Notes under the pieces: model-generated
Database searches by the model: none
What the model was told of the DNA's origin: nothing
The model's input: only the letters and a program-made list of their open reading frames with translations
In this document: positions 56,534 through 64,000 of the stretch, piece after piece
Position numbering within the stretch: the first letter of the stretch is position 1
Layout of the letters: each line of letters opens with the position of its first letter
Position numbers and translations under genes: made by a program
Source: Mesorhizobium sp. WSM3860
GTDB lineage: Bacteria > Pseudomonadota > Alphaproteobacteria > Rhizobiales > Rhizobiaceae
Assembly: GCF_002294995.1 (NCBI RefSeq)
Contig: NZ_NSGF01000001.1
Coordinates: 496,001 to 560,000, forward strand
DNA: 64,000 bases
Direction: 5' to 3'

Positions 56534-57928
56534 ATGATCCGCACTCTTTTTGCAACGACCGCGCTTGCGACACTCCTTGCAACCGGGGCCTTTGCGCAGA
56601 ACACAACGCCTGCACCGGCGCAGGCGCCCGCCACCGAAAACCCCGCGCCCGCGGCCGAGACCCAAGCTCCAGTAGTGCGCGCGGACGGGGCGCTGATGAC
56701 CAACATCATCGGTGAGTCCGTCTATAATGGGACCGGCGACGATGCCGAAGACATCGGTAAGGTCGACGATGTCGTCTTCGATGCAAGCGGCAACGTAAAG
56801 TCTGTCATCATTGGCGTCGGCGGCTTTCTTGGCGTCGGCACCAAGGATGTCGCCTTCGATTACAGCAAGCTGGAATGGGCCGAAAAGAACGGCGACCGCT
56901 GGCTCGTAGCGAAGACGACCAAGGACGAGCTGAACGCGCAGGCGGCCTTCGATCGCAAGGCCTATGATCCGGCCCCGGCGCAAACGACGGATGCCACGCA
57001 GCCTGCGACCACCGACAGTGGAACGGCGCAAGCGCCCGCGCAGCCGGCCCAGCCGGCCCAGCCGGTAGAGAAGGCTGAAGGCAATCTCGCCACCAACATC
57101 ATGGGCGAGTCGGTCTATAACGGCACCGCCGACGACGCCCAAAAGATCGGCGACGTCAACGACATCGTGCTTGCCAAGGACGGCAAGGCCGAGTCCCTCG
57201 TGATCGGCGTCGGCGGCTTCCTGGGCATTGGCGAGAAGAATGTTACCTTCGACTTCGCCAAGGCCAAATGGGCGGAGAAGAATGGCGATCGCTGGTTGAT
57301 CGCCGAGACCACAAAGGAACAACTGCAAGCCCAGCCGGACTTCGACCGTAAGGCTTACGATCCGGCGCCGGCGGCAGCCACCGCGGCATCGAACAACGCT
57401 CCGGCAACGACCACCCCTGCCGTGGCCTCGTCCGACACCACGGCCGACAAGGAAGCCAAACCAGCTGAGCCGGCCCAGACGACGGCTGAGAACAAGCCTG
57501 CGGCGCCGGCCGCGAATACGGCTGAGAACAAGCCGGCCGATACCGGCACAGCAACCACCGACACGACCAAGACAGCCTCGATCGACAAATCGACGTTGAA
57601 CGAAATGCCGATGGGCAACATCAGAGTCGACGACCTGAAGGGCACCACGGTCTACGGGGCCAACGATGCCGAAATCGGCGAGATTGGCGACGTCGTGCTG
57701 ACGCCCGACAACAAGCCGGATGCGGTGGTTATCGATGTCGGCGGTTTCCTCGGCATCGGCGAGAAGGAAGTGGCCCTCGGCATGGATAAGCTGAAGTTCA
57801 TGACCGACAAGGACGGCAACAAATATCTCTACACCAACTTCACCAAGGAGCAGTTGGAGTCGCAGGCGGCCTACGACAAGAGCACCTATGCCGCAAACCG
57901 CGACAAGCAGAGGATGATCCTGCAGTAA
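56534..57928 (+). CDS. Secreted protein with three PRC-barrel domains
   Basis: The 464-residue protein has a signal peptide (MIRTLFATTALATLLATGAF, cleavage AFA) and three PRC-barrel repeats at about 53-150, 184-280 and 355-450. Each has a core like GESVYNGTGDDAEDIGKVDD and VIIGVGGFLGVGTKDVAFDY. Long Ala/Pro/Thr/Gln-rich linkers (AQPAQPAQPVEKAEG, then a 75-residue stretch) join them. PRC barrels bind partners or polysaccharides. GAGGAGAG precedes ATG 56534. The first two repeats are closest to each other, indicating duplication. An exact EcfG promoter lies upstream. Confidence 0.93.
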   Translation: MIRTLFATTALATLLATGAFAQNTTPAPAQAPATENPAPAAETQAPVVRADGALMTNIIGESVYNGTGDDAEDIGKVDDVVFDASGNVKSVIIGVGGFLGVGTKDVAFDYSKLEWAEKNGDRWLVAKTTKDELNAQAAFDRKAYDPAPAQTTDATQPATTDSGTAQAPAQPAQPAQPVEKAEGNLATNIMGESVYNGTADDAQKIGDVNDIVLAKDGKAESLVIGVGGFLGIGEKNVTFDFAKAKWAEKNGDRWLIAETTKEQLQAQPDFDRKAYDPAPAAATAASNNAPATTTPAVASSDTTADKEAKPAEPAQTTAENKPAAPAANTAENKPADTGTATTDTTKTASIDKSTLNEMPMGNIRVDDLKGTTVYGANDAEIGEIGDVVLTPDNKPDAVVIDVGGFLGIGEKEVALGMDKLKFMTDKDGNKYLYTNFTKEQLESQAAYDKSTYAANRDKQRMILQ

Positions 57929-57944
57929 GGGATCAGGCAGCGGG

Positions 57945-57992
57945 CAGCAGGCAGCAGGGAATACGCGTGTCGCTATTCCCTGCTGCCTGCTG
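57945..57992. terminator. Nineteen-base palindrome, bidirectional terminator
   Basis: CAGCAGGCAGCAGGGAATA (57945-57963) and TATTCCCTGCTGCCTGCTG (57974-57992) are perfect arms with a ten-base loop. The right arm overlaps the last codons of the convergent sulfatase gene. T-runs are weak. Confidence 0.7.
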
Positions 57993-59547
57993 TCTTGCTC
58001 ACGTGGCCGACGACTCCGTCCTTTGTCAGCTCCGCCAGCGCCAGCGACTGGTCGAGATGGTTGGCGCGCCAGGCGAGCATCTTCTCGGCGAATTCCAGGC
58101 GCACCGGCAGATAGGCGGGGTCGTGCGCAACGTTGCTCAACTCGTCCGGATCCTCAGCCAGGTCGAACAGAAGCGGCGGCAGGCCGCCGCCGAAATGGAC
58201 ATATTTGAACTCCTCGGTGCGAAGGACGGCCAGGTTGCAGTCGCGTGAGCCGATCCCGAAATGACGCTCGGCTTCGCCGTCGGCGATCGAGCGGAAATCG
58301 AATTCCCAATGCGCGGCGTCGCGCCAGTCCGCCGGCTCCTCGCCGTCGAGCCAGTGCGCTAGCGACCTGCCGTCGAGGTGCGGTTCGGGTGCTGCGCCGA
58401 TCAGGTCGAGCAAGGTCGGAAAGACGTCGACAGCCTCGGTAAAGCTGTCGACGAAAGAACCGGCCGCTCTCGGCCGGCGCGGATCGCGGACGATCAGCGG
58501 GATGTGGTAGCTGGCGTCGAAGAAGCCGCCTTTGCCGAGCATGAAATGGTCGCCCATCATCTCGGCATGGTCGGAGGTGAGCACAACCACAGTGTCATCC
58601 CAACTGCCGGCCGCCTTCAGCGCTTCCCAGATGCGGCCGAGCTGCGCGTCGAGCTCGGAGATCATGCCGTAATAGAGCGCACGGATACGGCGGAAATTCT
58701 CCTCGCTCCAATCCCGCACGTTGCCGTCGATGCCGGGAACGAACTTCGTCCGCTTCTGCAAGCCAAGATCATAAGCGAGGTAGGGGTGGCTTTGCGCCTC
58801 GGCCTGCCAGTTCGCCGCGCGCCGGAAGGCGGCGCCGTCGGCCGGGTCGTACATGGTGTTGTAGGGCTCCGGCGCGATGAAAGGCGGGTGCGGGCTGATG
58901 AAGGAGATGTGCCCGAACCACGGTGCGCTGTTCTCCTGCTCGCCGAGCCAGCGGATGAATTCGCCGGCCAGGAAAGCCGCCGGTGTCTGGTCCTTCGAAT
59001 AGACCGGGGGCGCGTTGCTTACATCATCGCCGACCTTGCCTTGCGCGTTCGCCGGATAATGGATGCCAGGGCTGCCGAGGCCGGTGTCGATGGCTTGCGT
59101 GCGCAGCCAGGACAGCCACTGCTTCTGATGTTCGGGCAGCAACTGCCGTAGGCTGAAGCCGGGCAGCACGCCTTCATAACTCCTGAGCCGCGGATCGTCG
59201 GGCGCAAGCCGGCGGGGGTCCGGCGCCACATCGGTATAACCGAACAGCGTCGGGTCATAACCTGCCGCGCGTGCCGAGAGCGCGACGTTGCCATGGCGGG
59301 CGTCGAGCGGCGAGCCGTTGCGGCAGACACGGTTGTTCATCTGGTAGAGGCCGGTATAGAGGCAGGCACGCGCCGGCGAGCAGGGCGCCGCTCCGCCGTA
59401 GTGACGCCGGAACAGCACGCCCTCGCCGGCAAGCGCATCCACATTCGGCGTTTTCACCACCGGATGGCCCGCCGCCGACAGACAATCGCCACGCCACTGG
59501 TCGCAGGTGATGAGAAGAACATTCGGGCGGCTCACTCGGTTGTCCAA
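57973..59547 (-). CDS. Sulfatase-family hydrolase, phosphonate monoester hydrolase-like
   Basis: The 524-residue enzyme has the type I sulfatase signature CSPARACLYTG in which Cys56 would be converted to formylglycine, metal ligands in VLLITCDQWRGD, and VVLTSDHAEMMGDHFMLGKG. GYTDVAPDPRRLAPDDPRLR and HWEFDFRSI recall the phosphonate monoester hydrolase/arylsulfatase (PMH) branch known from Rhizobium. The best start is TTG 59547, with GAGGAG at proper distance; GTG 59535 is the alternative. The substrate (phosphonate, sulfate or phosphodiester) is undetermined, and no maturase is nearby. Confidence 0.9.
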   Translation of the reverse strand: MDNRVSRPNVLLITCDQWRGDCLSAAGHPVVKTPNVDALAGEGVLFRRHYGGAAPCSPARACLYTGLYQMNNRVCRNGSPLDARHGNVALSARAAGYDPTLFGYTDVAPDPRRLAPDDPRLRSYEGVLPGFSLRQLLPEHQKQWLSWLRTQAIDTGLGSPGIHYPANAQGKVGDDVSNAPPVYSKDQTPAAFLAGEFIRWLGEQENSAPWFGHISFISPHPPFIAPEPYNTMYDPADGAAFRRAANWQAEAQSHPYLAYDLGLQKRTKFVPGIDGNVRDWSEENFRRIRALYYGMISELDAQLGRIWEALKAAGSWDDTVVVLTSDHAEMMGDHFMLGKGGFFDASYHIPLIVRDPRRPRAAGSFVDSFTEAVDVFPTLLDLIGAAPEPHLDGRSLAHWLDGEEPADWRDAAHWEFDFRSIADGEAERHFGIGSRDCNLAVLRTEEFKYVHFGGGLPPLLFDLAEDPDELSNVAHDPAYLPVRLEFAEKMLAWRANHLDQSLALAELTKDGVVGHVSKTAGSRE

Positions 59548-59765
59548 AACTCTTCTCCTCAAGACGGCGCGCCGCTCATGGAGCCGAAATTCCCGATCGG
59601 CGCAAGGAGGGCAGCTACATCGATTGGTGAACATAGGCCCTATAGACGTTCACTTTTATGATACAGTCCATTCTGAGTTTGGCCGCTTTGCCTGGCCAGG
59701 CGCTATCCTCATATTGCGGTGGACAGCGGCAAGGGCCGCAGCAAGGACAGGGAAGGAGCAAGACC

Positions 59766-60698
59766 ATGCTCAATCAGCTCAAAGGCCTGCATCACGTCAC
59801 CTCGATGGCAAGCGATGCGCGCCGCAACAATGAATTCTTTACCAAGAAGCTCGGCCTGCGCCGGGTGAAGAAGACCGTCAATTTCGACGCACCGGACGTC
59901 TATCACCTCTACTATGCCGACGAGTTCGGCACGCCTGGCTCGGTGATGACCTATTTCCCGTTCCCCGACATCGGGAAGGGCCGGCATGGGGTGGGTGAGG
60001 TCGGCACCACCGTCTTCTCGGTGCCGGAAGGCACGCTCGGCTATTGGGAAAAGCGCTTCACCGATGAGGGCGTGGGCGGTGTTGCCCGCAGCGAAAGCTT
60101 CGGTGAGAAACGGCTTGCCTTCACCGGTCCTGATGGCGACAGTTTTGCGCTGGTCGAAGACAAGGCCGACAGCAGAGCCCCCTGGGTGAAGGGCGGCGTC
60201 CCCGCCGATGAGGCGATCCGCGGCTTTCACTCGGTCGCGCTGAGACTGAAGGACGGCGGCGCCACCGAGGAATTGCTGAACTTCATGGGCTACGAAGAGG
60301 TCGACAAGTCCGGCAACATCCGCCGGATGGCGATCAAGAACGGCAACGGCGCCGACATCGTCGACATCGAATCGCTGCCGGGCGCCGGCTTTGCCAATCT
60401 CGGCGCCGGCTCGGTGCACCATGTCGCCTTCGCGGTCGAGGATCGCGCGCGGCAGCTCGAAGTGCGCACGGCGCTTGTCGACACGGGTTACGGCGTGACG
60501 CCGGTCATCGATCGCGACTATTTCTGGGCGATCTATTTTCGCACGCCGGGTGGCGTGCTGTTCGAGGTGTCGACCAACGAGCCGGGCTTCAACCGCGACG
60601 AGGACACCGCGCATCTCGGCGAGGCGCTGAAGCTGCCGACGCAGCATCAGCATCTGAGACCCTATCTCGAACAGCACCTGCAGAAGCTGGAAGACTGA
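59766..60698 (+). CDS. Ring-cleaving dioxygenase-like VOC protein (MhqO type)
   Basis: The 310-residue protein has two VOC modules: GLHHVTSMASDARRNNEFFT near the start and GSVHHVAFAVEDRARQLEVR near 220, with the metal Glu in GGVLFEVSTNEPGF. RVKKTVNFDAPDVYHLYYAD is typical of MhqO/LinE-like quinol dioxygenases. GGGAAGGAGCAAG precedes ATG 59766. The next gene, four bases on, encodes an MhqD-like esterase; the pair mirrors the Bacillus mhqOD arrangement that detoxifies quinones. Confidence 0.92.
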   Translation: MLNQLKGLHHVTSMASDARRNNEFFTKKLGLRRVKKTVNFDAPDVYHLYYADEFGTPGSVMTYFPFPDIGKGRHGVGEVGTTVFSVPEGTLGYWEKRFTDEGVGGVARSESFGEKRLAFTGPDGDSFALVEDKADSRAPWVKGGVPADEAIRGFHSVALRLKDGGATEELLNFMGYEEVDKSGNIRRMAIKNGNGADIVDIESLPGAGFANLGAGSVHHVAFAVEDRARQLEVRTALVDTGYGVTPVIDRDYFWAIYFRTPGGVLFEVSTNEPGFNRDEDTAHLGEALKLPTQHQHLRPYLEQHLQKLED

Positions 60699-60702
60699 CG
60701 CC

Positions 60703-61341
60703 ATGAGCAAGGACGCCTACATCCACAAAGTGCTGCCCGGTTCGCCGGGCAGCCCGCTGCTGTTCGTCTTCCACGGGACCGGAGGCGACGAGAACCAGCT
60801 TCTGTCCTTCGGTCGCGAGCTCGCGCCTTCGGGGACGATAATCTCGCCGCGCGGGGATGTGTCTGAGCAAGGTGCAGCCCGCTTCTTCCGCCGCACCGGC
60901 GAGGGCGTCTACGACATGGACGACCTCGCGCGGGCGACGGCCAAGATGGCCGGCTTCGTCAAGGCGCATGTCGAGGCAGCAAAGCCCTCGGCGGTGTTGG
61001 GGCTCGGCTATTCCAACGGCGCCAACATCCTGGCATCGGTGGTGTTCGCGGAGCCGGCCCTGTTCGATGCCGCAGCGCTGATGCATCCGCTGATCCCGTT
61101 CGAGCCGCAGGTGCAGGGCAGCCTTGCCGGGCGCCGCATCCTGATCACGGCCGGCAGGCGCGACCCGATCTGCCCGCCGAACCTGACAACGCGGCTGGAA
61201 GCCTATTTGCGCGCCGTCGGGGCCGATGTCACAGTGGAATGGCACGATGGCGGGCACGAGGTGAGGCCGAATGAAATCGAAGGGGCGCGGCGGCTCTTTG
61301 CTCTCTCGCCCGCCGGCGAAGGAGGCGCAAGAAATGGCTGA
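60703..61341 (+). CDS. Carboxylesterase/phospholipase-like hydrolase (MhqD type)
   Basis: The 212-residue alpha/beta hydrolase has the oxyanion segment LLFVFHGTGGDENQLLSFGR, nucleophile elbow LGLGYSNGANI (Ser104), acid in TAGRRDPICPP and His in WHDGGHEVRPNEI. It resembles YodD/MhqD-type esterases. It begins four bases after the dioxygenase stop and overlaps the following acetyltransferase gene by eight bases, so the three genes form one unit. Confidence 0.92.
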   Translation: MSKDAYIHKVLPGSPGSPLLFVFHGTGGDENQLLSFGRELAPSGTIISPRGDVSEQGAARFFRRTGEGVYDMDDLARATAKMAGFVKAHVEAAKPSAVLGLGYSNGANILASVVFAEPALFDAAALMHPLIPFEPQVQGSLAGRRILITAGRRDPICPPNLTTRLEAYLRAVGADVTVEWHDGGHEVRPNEIEGARRLFALSPAGEGGARNG

Positions 61342-61633
61342 CCAACTGCCCGAGATCGAACTGGAAGATCGCGGCTCCAAGGGTCGCTACCTGCTGCGCG
61401 GACCGGGCGGCGCCGAGGCCGAAATGACCTTCACCAAGATCGGAGAGCACCAGCTCATCATCGATCACACCGAGGTGCCGGATGTCTTTCGCGGCCAGGG
61501 CGCCGGGCTTCGCCTGGTAACCCGCGCCGTCGAGGACGCGCGCGCGGCGGGCAAGAAGATCATCCCGCTCTGCCCCTTCGCCAACGCCCAGTTTCGCCGC
61601 CATCCAGAATGGGCCGACGTGCTGAAACAGTAG
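61334..61633 (+). CDS. GNAT-family N-acetyltransferase, YjdJ-like short type
   Basis: The 99-residue protein has the short acetyltransferase core: AEMTFTKIGEHQLIIDHTEV, the coenzyme A loop VFRGQGAGLRLVTRAVEDAR, and CPFANAQFRRHPEWADVL. These mini-GNATs (YjdJ/YidJ group) have about 95-110 residues. The start ATG lies within the end of the esterase gene, an eight-base overlap. The acceptor is unknown. Confidence 0.9.
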   Translation: MADQLPEIELEDRGSKGRYLLRGPGGAEAEMTFTKIGEHQLIIDHTEVPDVFRGQGAGLRLVTRAVEDARAAGKKIIPLCPFANAQFRRHPEWADVLKQ

Positions 61634-61643
61634 GACCGTCTGC

Positions 61644-61784
61644 CCCTTCTCCCCCGTGGAGAAGGTGGCCGCGGAGCGGCCGGATGAGGGGAGTTTCAGG
61701 GAAAACCGACGTCTCACTGCGCTGAAGCATCCCCCAACCGTCGGCGCTGCGCGCCGATCCACCTTCTCTCGCAAGGGGAGAAGG
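61644..61784. repeat. RIME-like palindromic repeat
   Basis: CCCTTCTCCCCCGTGGAGAA and GGTGGCCGCGGAGCGGCCGG, then ATGAGGGG, are mirrored at the other end by GATCCACCTTCTCTCGCAAG and GGGAGAAGG. The type is the same as at 20328-20509. It separates the mhq-like unit from the dipeptidase gene. Confidence 0.7.
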
Positions 61785-61913
61785 AAGAGAGCCGCCCAGC
61801 CATAAATGCGAACACGCGTCTGGCATTTGCGCAGTTCGGCCATCTTGCCTAATTTGACAGATCACCTGGGATTCTCCCGCCCCGATCCGCCACCTCAAAA
61901 AGCGAATGGCTTG

Positions 61914-62972
61914 ATGACCGAATCCGACCTCATACCCGTTTTCGACGGCCACAACGACACGCTGCTTAGGCTCTACCAGTCGAAGGAAGCGGATGTCGAA
62001 AAGCTGTTCATCGAGGGCACGCCGGGCGGTCACATCGACATGCCGCGCGCCAAAAAGGGCGGTTTTGCCGGCGGCATGTTCGCGATCTTTCCGCCGCCGA
62101 TCGAAAAGACCAAGCGCAGCGCCGTGCCGCCGGCGCCGAGCGACAACGAACCGCTGCCGCCGGAACTGCCGCGCGCCGAGGCGGTCGCTTCGACCATCGG
62201 CATGGCCTCGATCCTGTTCAGGCTCGAGCGCGCCGGCGCGCTGACCGTCTGCCGCAGTGCCGGTGATGTGCGCAAGGCGATGGCGAATGGCTCGATCGCC
62301 GCGGTGTTCCATATCGAAGGCGTCGAGGCGATCGATCCCGAGCTTGCCATGCTCGACGTGCTTCATGCCGCCGGGCTCCGCTCGCTGGGCATCGTCTGGA
62401 GCCGGCCGAACGCCTTCGGCAACGGCGTCCCGTTCCGCTTTCCCTCGTCGCCCGATACCGGGCCGGGCCTGACCGACGCCGGCAAGGCGCTGGTCAAGGC
62501 GTGCAACCAGCTCAGGATCATGATCGACCTCTCGCATCTCAACGAAAAGGGTTTTCGCGATGTCGCCGCGCTCAGCGATGCGCCGCTGGTCGCGACCCAC
62601 TCCAACGTCCATGCGATCTGCGGCCATTCGCGCAACCTCACCGACTGGCAGCTCGGTGCGATCCGCGAAACGGGCGGAATGGTGGGCCTGAATTTCGCCA
62701 CCGGCTTCCTGCGCGAGGACGGCCGCATGAATGCCGACACCAGCCTCGACATCATGCTGCGCCACATCGAGTCTCTGTTGCAGGCGCTGGGCGAGGACGG
62801 CGTGGGTCTCGGATCCGATTTCGACGGTGCCATGATCCCTGCCGTGATCGGCGACGTGGCAGGCTTGCCGAAGCTCCTCGACGCCCTCGCCGCTCGCGGC
62901 TTCGGGCGCGCGCTGATCGAGAAGATCGCTTATCGGAATTGGCTGAGTGTCCTTGAAAGGACGATCGGTTGA
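61914..62972 (+). CDS. Membrane dipeptidase (peptidase family M19)
   Basis: The 352-residue protein has the M19 signature: VFDGHNDTLLRLYQ (first zinc His-x-Asp), IEGVEAIDPELAMLDVLHAA (zinc Glu), DLSHLNEKGFRDVAALSDAP, VATHSNVHAICGHSRNLTDW and LGSDFDGAMIPAVIGDVAGL. It should cleave dipeptides or related amide compounds. There is no signal peptide with start 61914, so it appears cytoplasmic. The stop abuts a palindromic repeat. Confidence 0.94.
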   Translation: MTESDLIPVFDGHNDTLLRLYQSKEADVEKLFIEGTPGGHIDMPRAKKGGFAGGMFAIFPPPIEKTKRSAVPPAPSDNEPLPPELPRAEAVASTIGMASILFRLERAGALTVCRSAGDVRKAMANGSIAAVFHIEGVEAIDPELAMLDVLHAAGLRSLGIVWSRPNAFGNGVPFRFPSSPDTGPGLTDAGKALVKACNQLRIMIDLSHLNEKGFRDVAALSDAPLVATHSNVHAICGHSRNLTDWQLGAIRETGGMVGLNFATGFLREDGRMNADTSLDIMLRHIESLLQALGEDGVGLGSDFDGAMIPAVIGDVAGLPKLLDALAARGFGRALIEKIAYRNWLSVLERTIG

Positions 62973-62974
62973 GA

Positions 62975-63111
62975 CCCTGTCGATATTCAGGTGATGCCGG
63001 CCTGCAAACAGTGGCTCTCTGCGCTTCCGGTGCTCACGTACTTAAGTACGCTCCGCTCCGGTTCTCGAGAGCCACTGTTTTCGACTTGGCCTGACCTGAA
63101 TCTCGACAGGG
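62975..63111. repeat. Long palindromic intergenic repeat, copy 2
   Basis: Arms CCCTGTCGA (62975-62983) and TCGACAGGG (63103-63111), inner arms AAACAGTGGCTCTC and GAGAGCCACTGTTT, and the core CTTCCGGTGCTCACGTACTT match the copy at 6884-7028 in order. The inner arms differ in sequence between copies while pairing is kept. Confidence 0.85.
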
Positions 63112-63123
63112 CTTGGCGCGCTG

Positions 63124-63333
63124 TCAGCCGTAGCCCATCCGCTTAAGCCATTCCCTGCCGACACCGCGGTCGCGGATGATCGGCAAGGGGTCTTCATGGT
63201 CGAGCCGGGCGCAGATGCGGTAGACCTCCAGCGTCTCGGCATCCATCTCGCCGCGCTTGAAGAAGAACATCGCCGCCGCATAGCGGGTGCGGCCGGACCA
63301 CATCTCGCCGAGCGGCGTGTTGACCAGCTCCAC
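63124..63333 (-). CDS. Small hypothetical protein next to a GcvT-family gene
   Basis: The 69-residue protein reads (V)ELVNTPLGEMWSGRTRYAA, then FFFKRGEMDAETLEVYRICA and DPLPIIRDRGVGREWLKRMG. It starts at GTG without a clear ribosome site and lies 51 bases after the stop of the GcvT-family gene. Composition is protein-like. I recognise the arrangement from rhizobia but no function. Confidence 0.6.
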   Translation of the reverse strand: MELVNTPLGEMWSGRTRYAAAMFFFKRGEMDAETLEVYRICARLDHEDPLPIIRDRGVGREWLKRMGYG

Positions 63334-63384
63334 TGCTCGGCCGCTTCCGCCTCCGCGTCCAGCCTGTCCGCATCCCCTTCCACG

Positions 63385-64000
63385 TCAAAAATCCGCCGGC
63401 GGGTTGGCGGTGCGGCGGTCGAGCTTGATGAAAGGCCGCGGCACCACTTTCGCCCGCTTCATCAGCTTCTGGTACTGCAGCTCGCGCATGGCATAGATCT
63501 CGACCCAGAGGTCGTCGACGACCGTATCGCCGTAGGGCCGTTGCAAGGAGGCGATGGCGACGTTGCGCTTGGCCATGGGGGACCACATCGCCGCGCTGAC
63601 CAGCCCGACCTCCCGGCTCTTCTTGCAGTAGACGATGGCGTGCTCGGCCGGAATGTTGCCTTCGATCTCCAGCCCGACCAGCACATGGCGCAGCTTCTTC
63701 TTCGCGCGCGCTTCGAAGATTGCGCGGCGCCCGTTGAAGTGGCCTTTGTCCGGATCGATCATGAAGCCGAGGCCGATCTCGTCCGGCATGCGCAGGCGGT
63801 CGGCACGGATGGCATGCTCGGCGGTGGTGAAGTCGGCATTTGCGACGATCAGCCCGGCTTCGAGCCGCGCCCCGTTCAGCGCCGTGTAACCGATGGCGCG
63901 GATGCCGCGCAGCTCGCCCGCCGCCATCAGCCGGTCCCATAGGCTCAACGCATTGTCCGCCGGCACGAACAGCTCGTAGCCGAGATCGCCAGTGAAGCCG
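63385..64000 (-). CDS. GcvT-family aminomethyltransferase-like protein (partial, cut by window edge)
   Basis: The visible 205 C-terminal residues read GFTGDLGYELFVPADNALSL, then RGIRAIGYTALNGARLEAGL and GFMIDPDKGHFNGRRAIFEA, the folate-binding barrel of GcvT/dimethylglycine oxidase-type proteins. The N-terminus lies beyond the window, so the start and full domain set are not seen. Such proteins demethylate glycine-betaine-like or related amines using tetrahydrofolate. The substrate is unresolved. Confidence 0.9.
   Translation of the reverse strand, partial: GFTGDLGYELFVPADNALSLWDRLMAAGELRGIRAIGYTALNGARLEAGLIVANADFTTAEHAIRADRLRMPDEIGLGFMIDPDKGHFNGRRAIFEARAKKKLRHVLVGLEIEGNIPAEHAIVYCKKSREVGLVSAAMWSPMAKRNVAIASLQRPYGDTVVDDLWVEIYAMRELQYQKLMKRAKVVPRPFIKLDRRTANPPADF

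Overview
The window reads as a chromosomal segment of an alphaproteobacterium of the order Hyphomicrobiales (Rhizobiales), most probably Mesorhizobium or a close Phyllobacteriaceae relative. This is an inference from gene content and style, not a database match: high GC, a TrcR-type (DUF1013) regulator, DUF1127 and DUF1192 small proteins, a tkt-gap-pgk-fba cluster with class I aldolase, the PhyR-NepR-EcfG general stress system, and rhizobial palindromic intergenic repeats.

Layout. 1-10.6 kb: rpmF, HxlR and ArsR regulators beside an alpha/beta hydrolase, a glutathione transferase and an SRPBCC protein, an MFS carrier, a quinone oxidoreductase, TrcR, and a WYL regulator with a DUF1127 gene, each preceded by a matching dyad. 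10.8-18.6 kb (minus strand): tkt, gap, a K+/H+ antiporter, pgk, fba. 18.8-24.4 kb: zapA, 1-Cys peroxiredoxin, rpoH, an RluD-type pseudouridine synthase, tRNA-Glu(CTC) and a PNPOx-fold stress protein. 24.4-32.2 kb: a looser patch of small secreted or stress-type proteins, VOC proteins and a glutathione transferase with a histone-H1-like Lys/Ala/Pro tail. 32.4-35.8 kb: a hybrid kinase with four PAS-like segments. 36.2-41.5 kb: pstSCAB-phoU-phoB behind a three-half-site Pho box. 41.5-46.5 kb: a ROK regulator and a xylose-type ABC transporter with a palindromic operator at the promoter. 46.7-57.9 kb: a general stress region with two histidine kinases, phyR, nepR, ecfG, a receiver protein, a Crp/Fnr regulator and envelope proteins. 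58-64 kb: a formylglycine-type sulfatase/phosphonate monoester hydrolase, an mhqO/mhqD-like pair, an M19 dipeptidase and the edge of a GcvT-family gene.

The strongest integrated signal is regulatory. Exact GGAAC-N16/17-CGTT elements, the known EcfG promoter consensus, lie in front of phyR, nepR-ecfG, a DUF1328 gene, a Crp/Fnr gene, a DUF883/holin-like pair, a single-span protein gene, a lipid kinase gene and a PRC-barrel gene, all within 5.5 kb, plus two sites further upstream (near 23.9 and 29.0 kb). About one such match would be expected by chance in 64 kb on both strands with equal base frequencies. The region therefore looks like a compact general stress regulon built around its own regulators. 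I found no CRISPR array, insertion sequence, prophage or recognised antiphage system, and nothing I would call a wholly new system. The best novelty candidates are the EcfG cluster with its embedded regulators, the H1-tailed glutathione transferase, the paired WYL operators, and an orphan hairpin-bounded unit upstream of pst.
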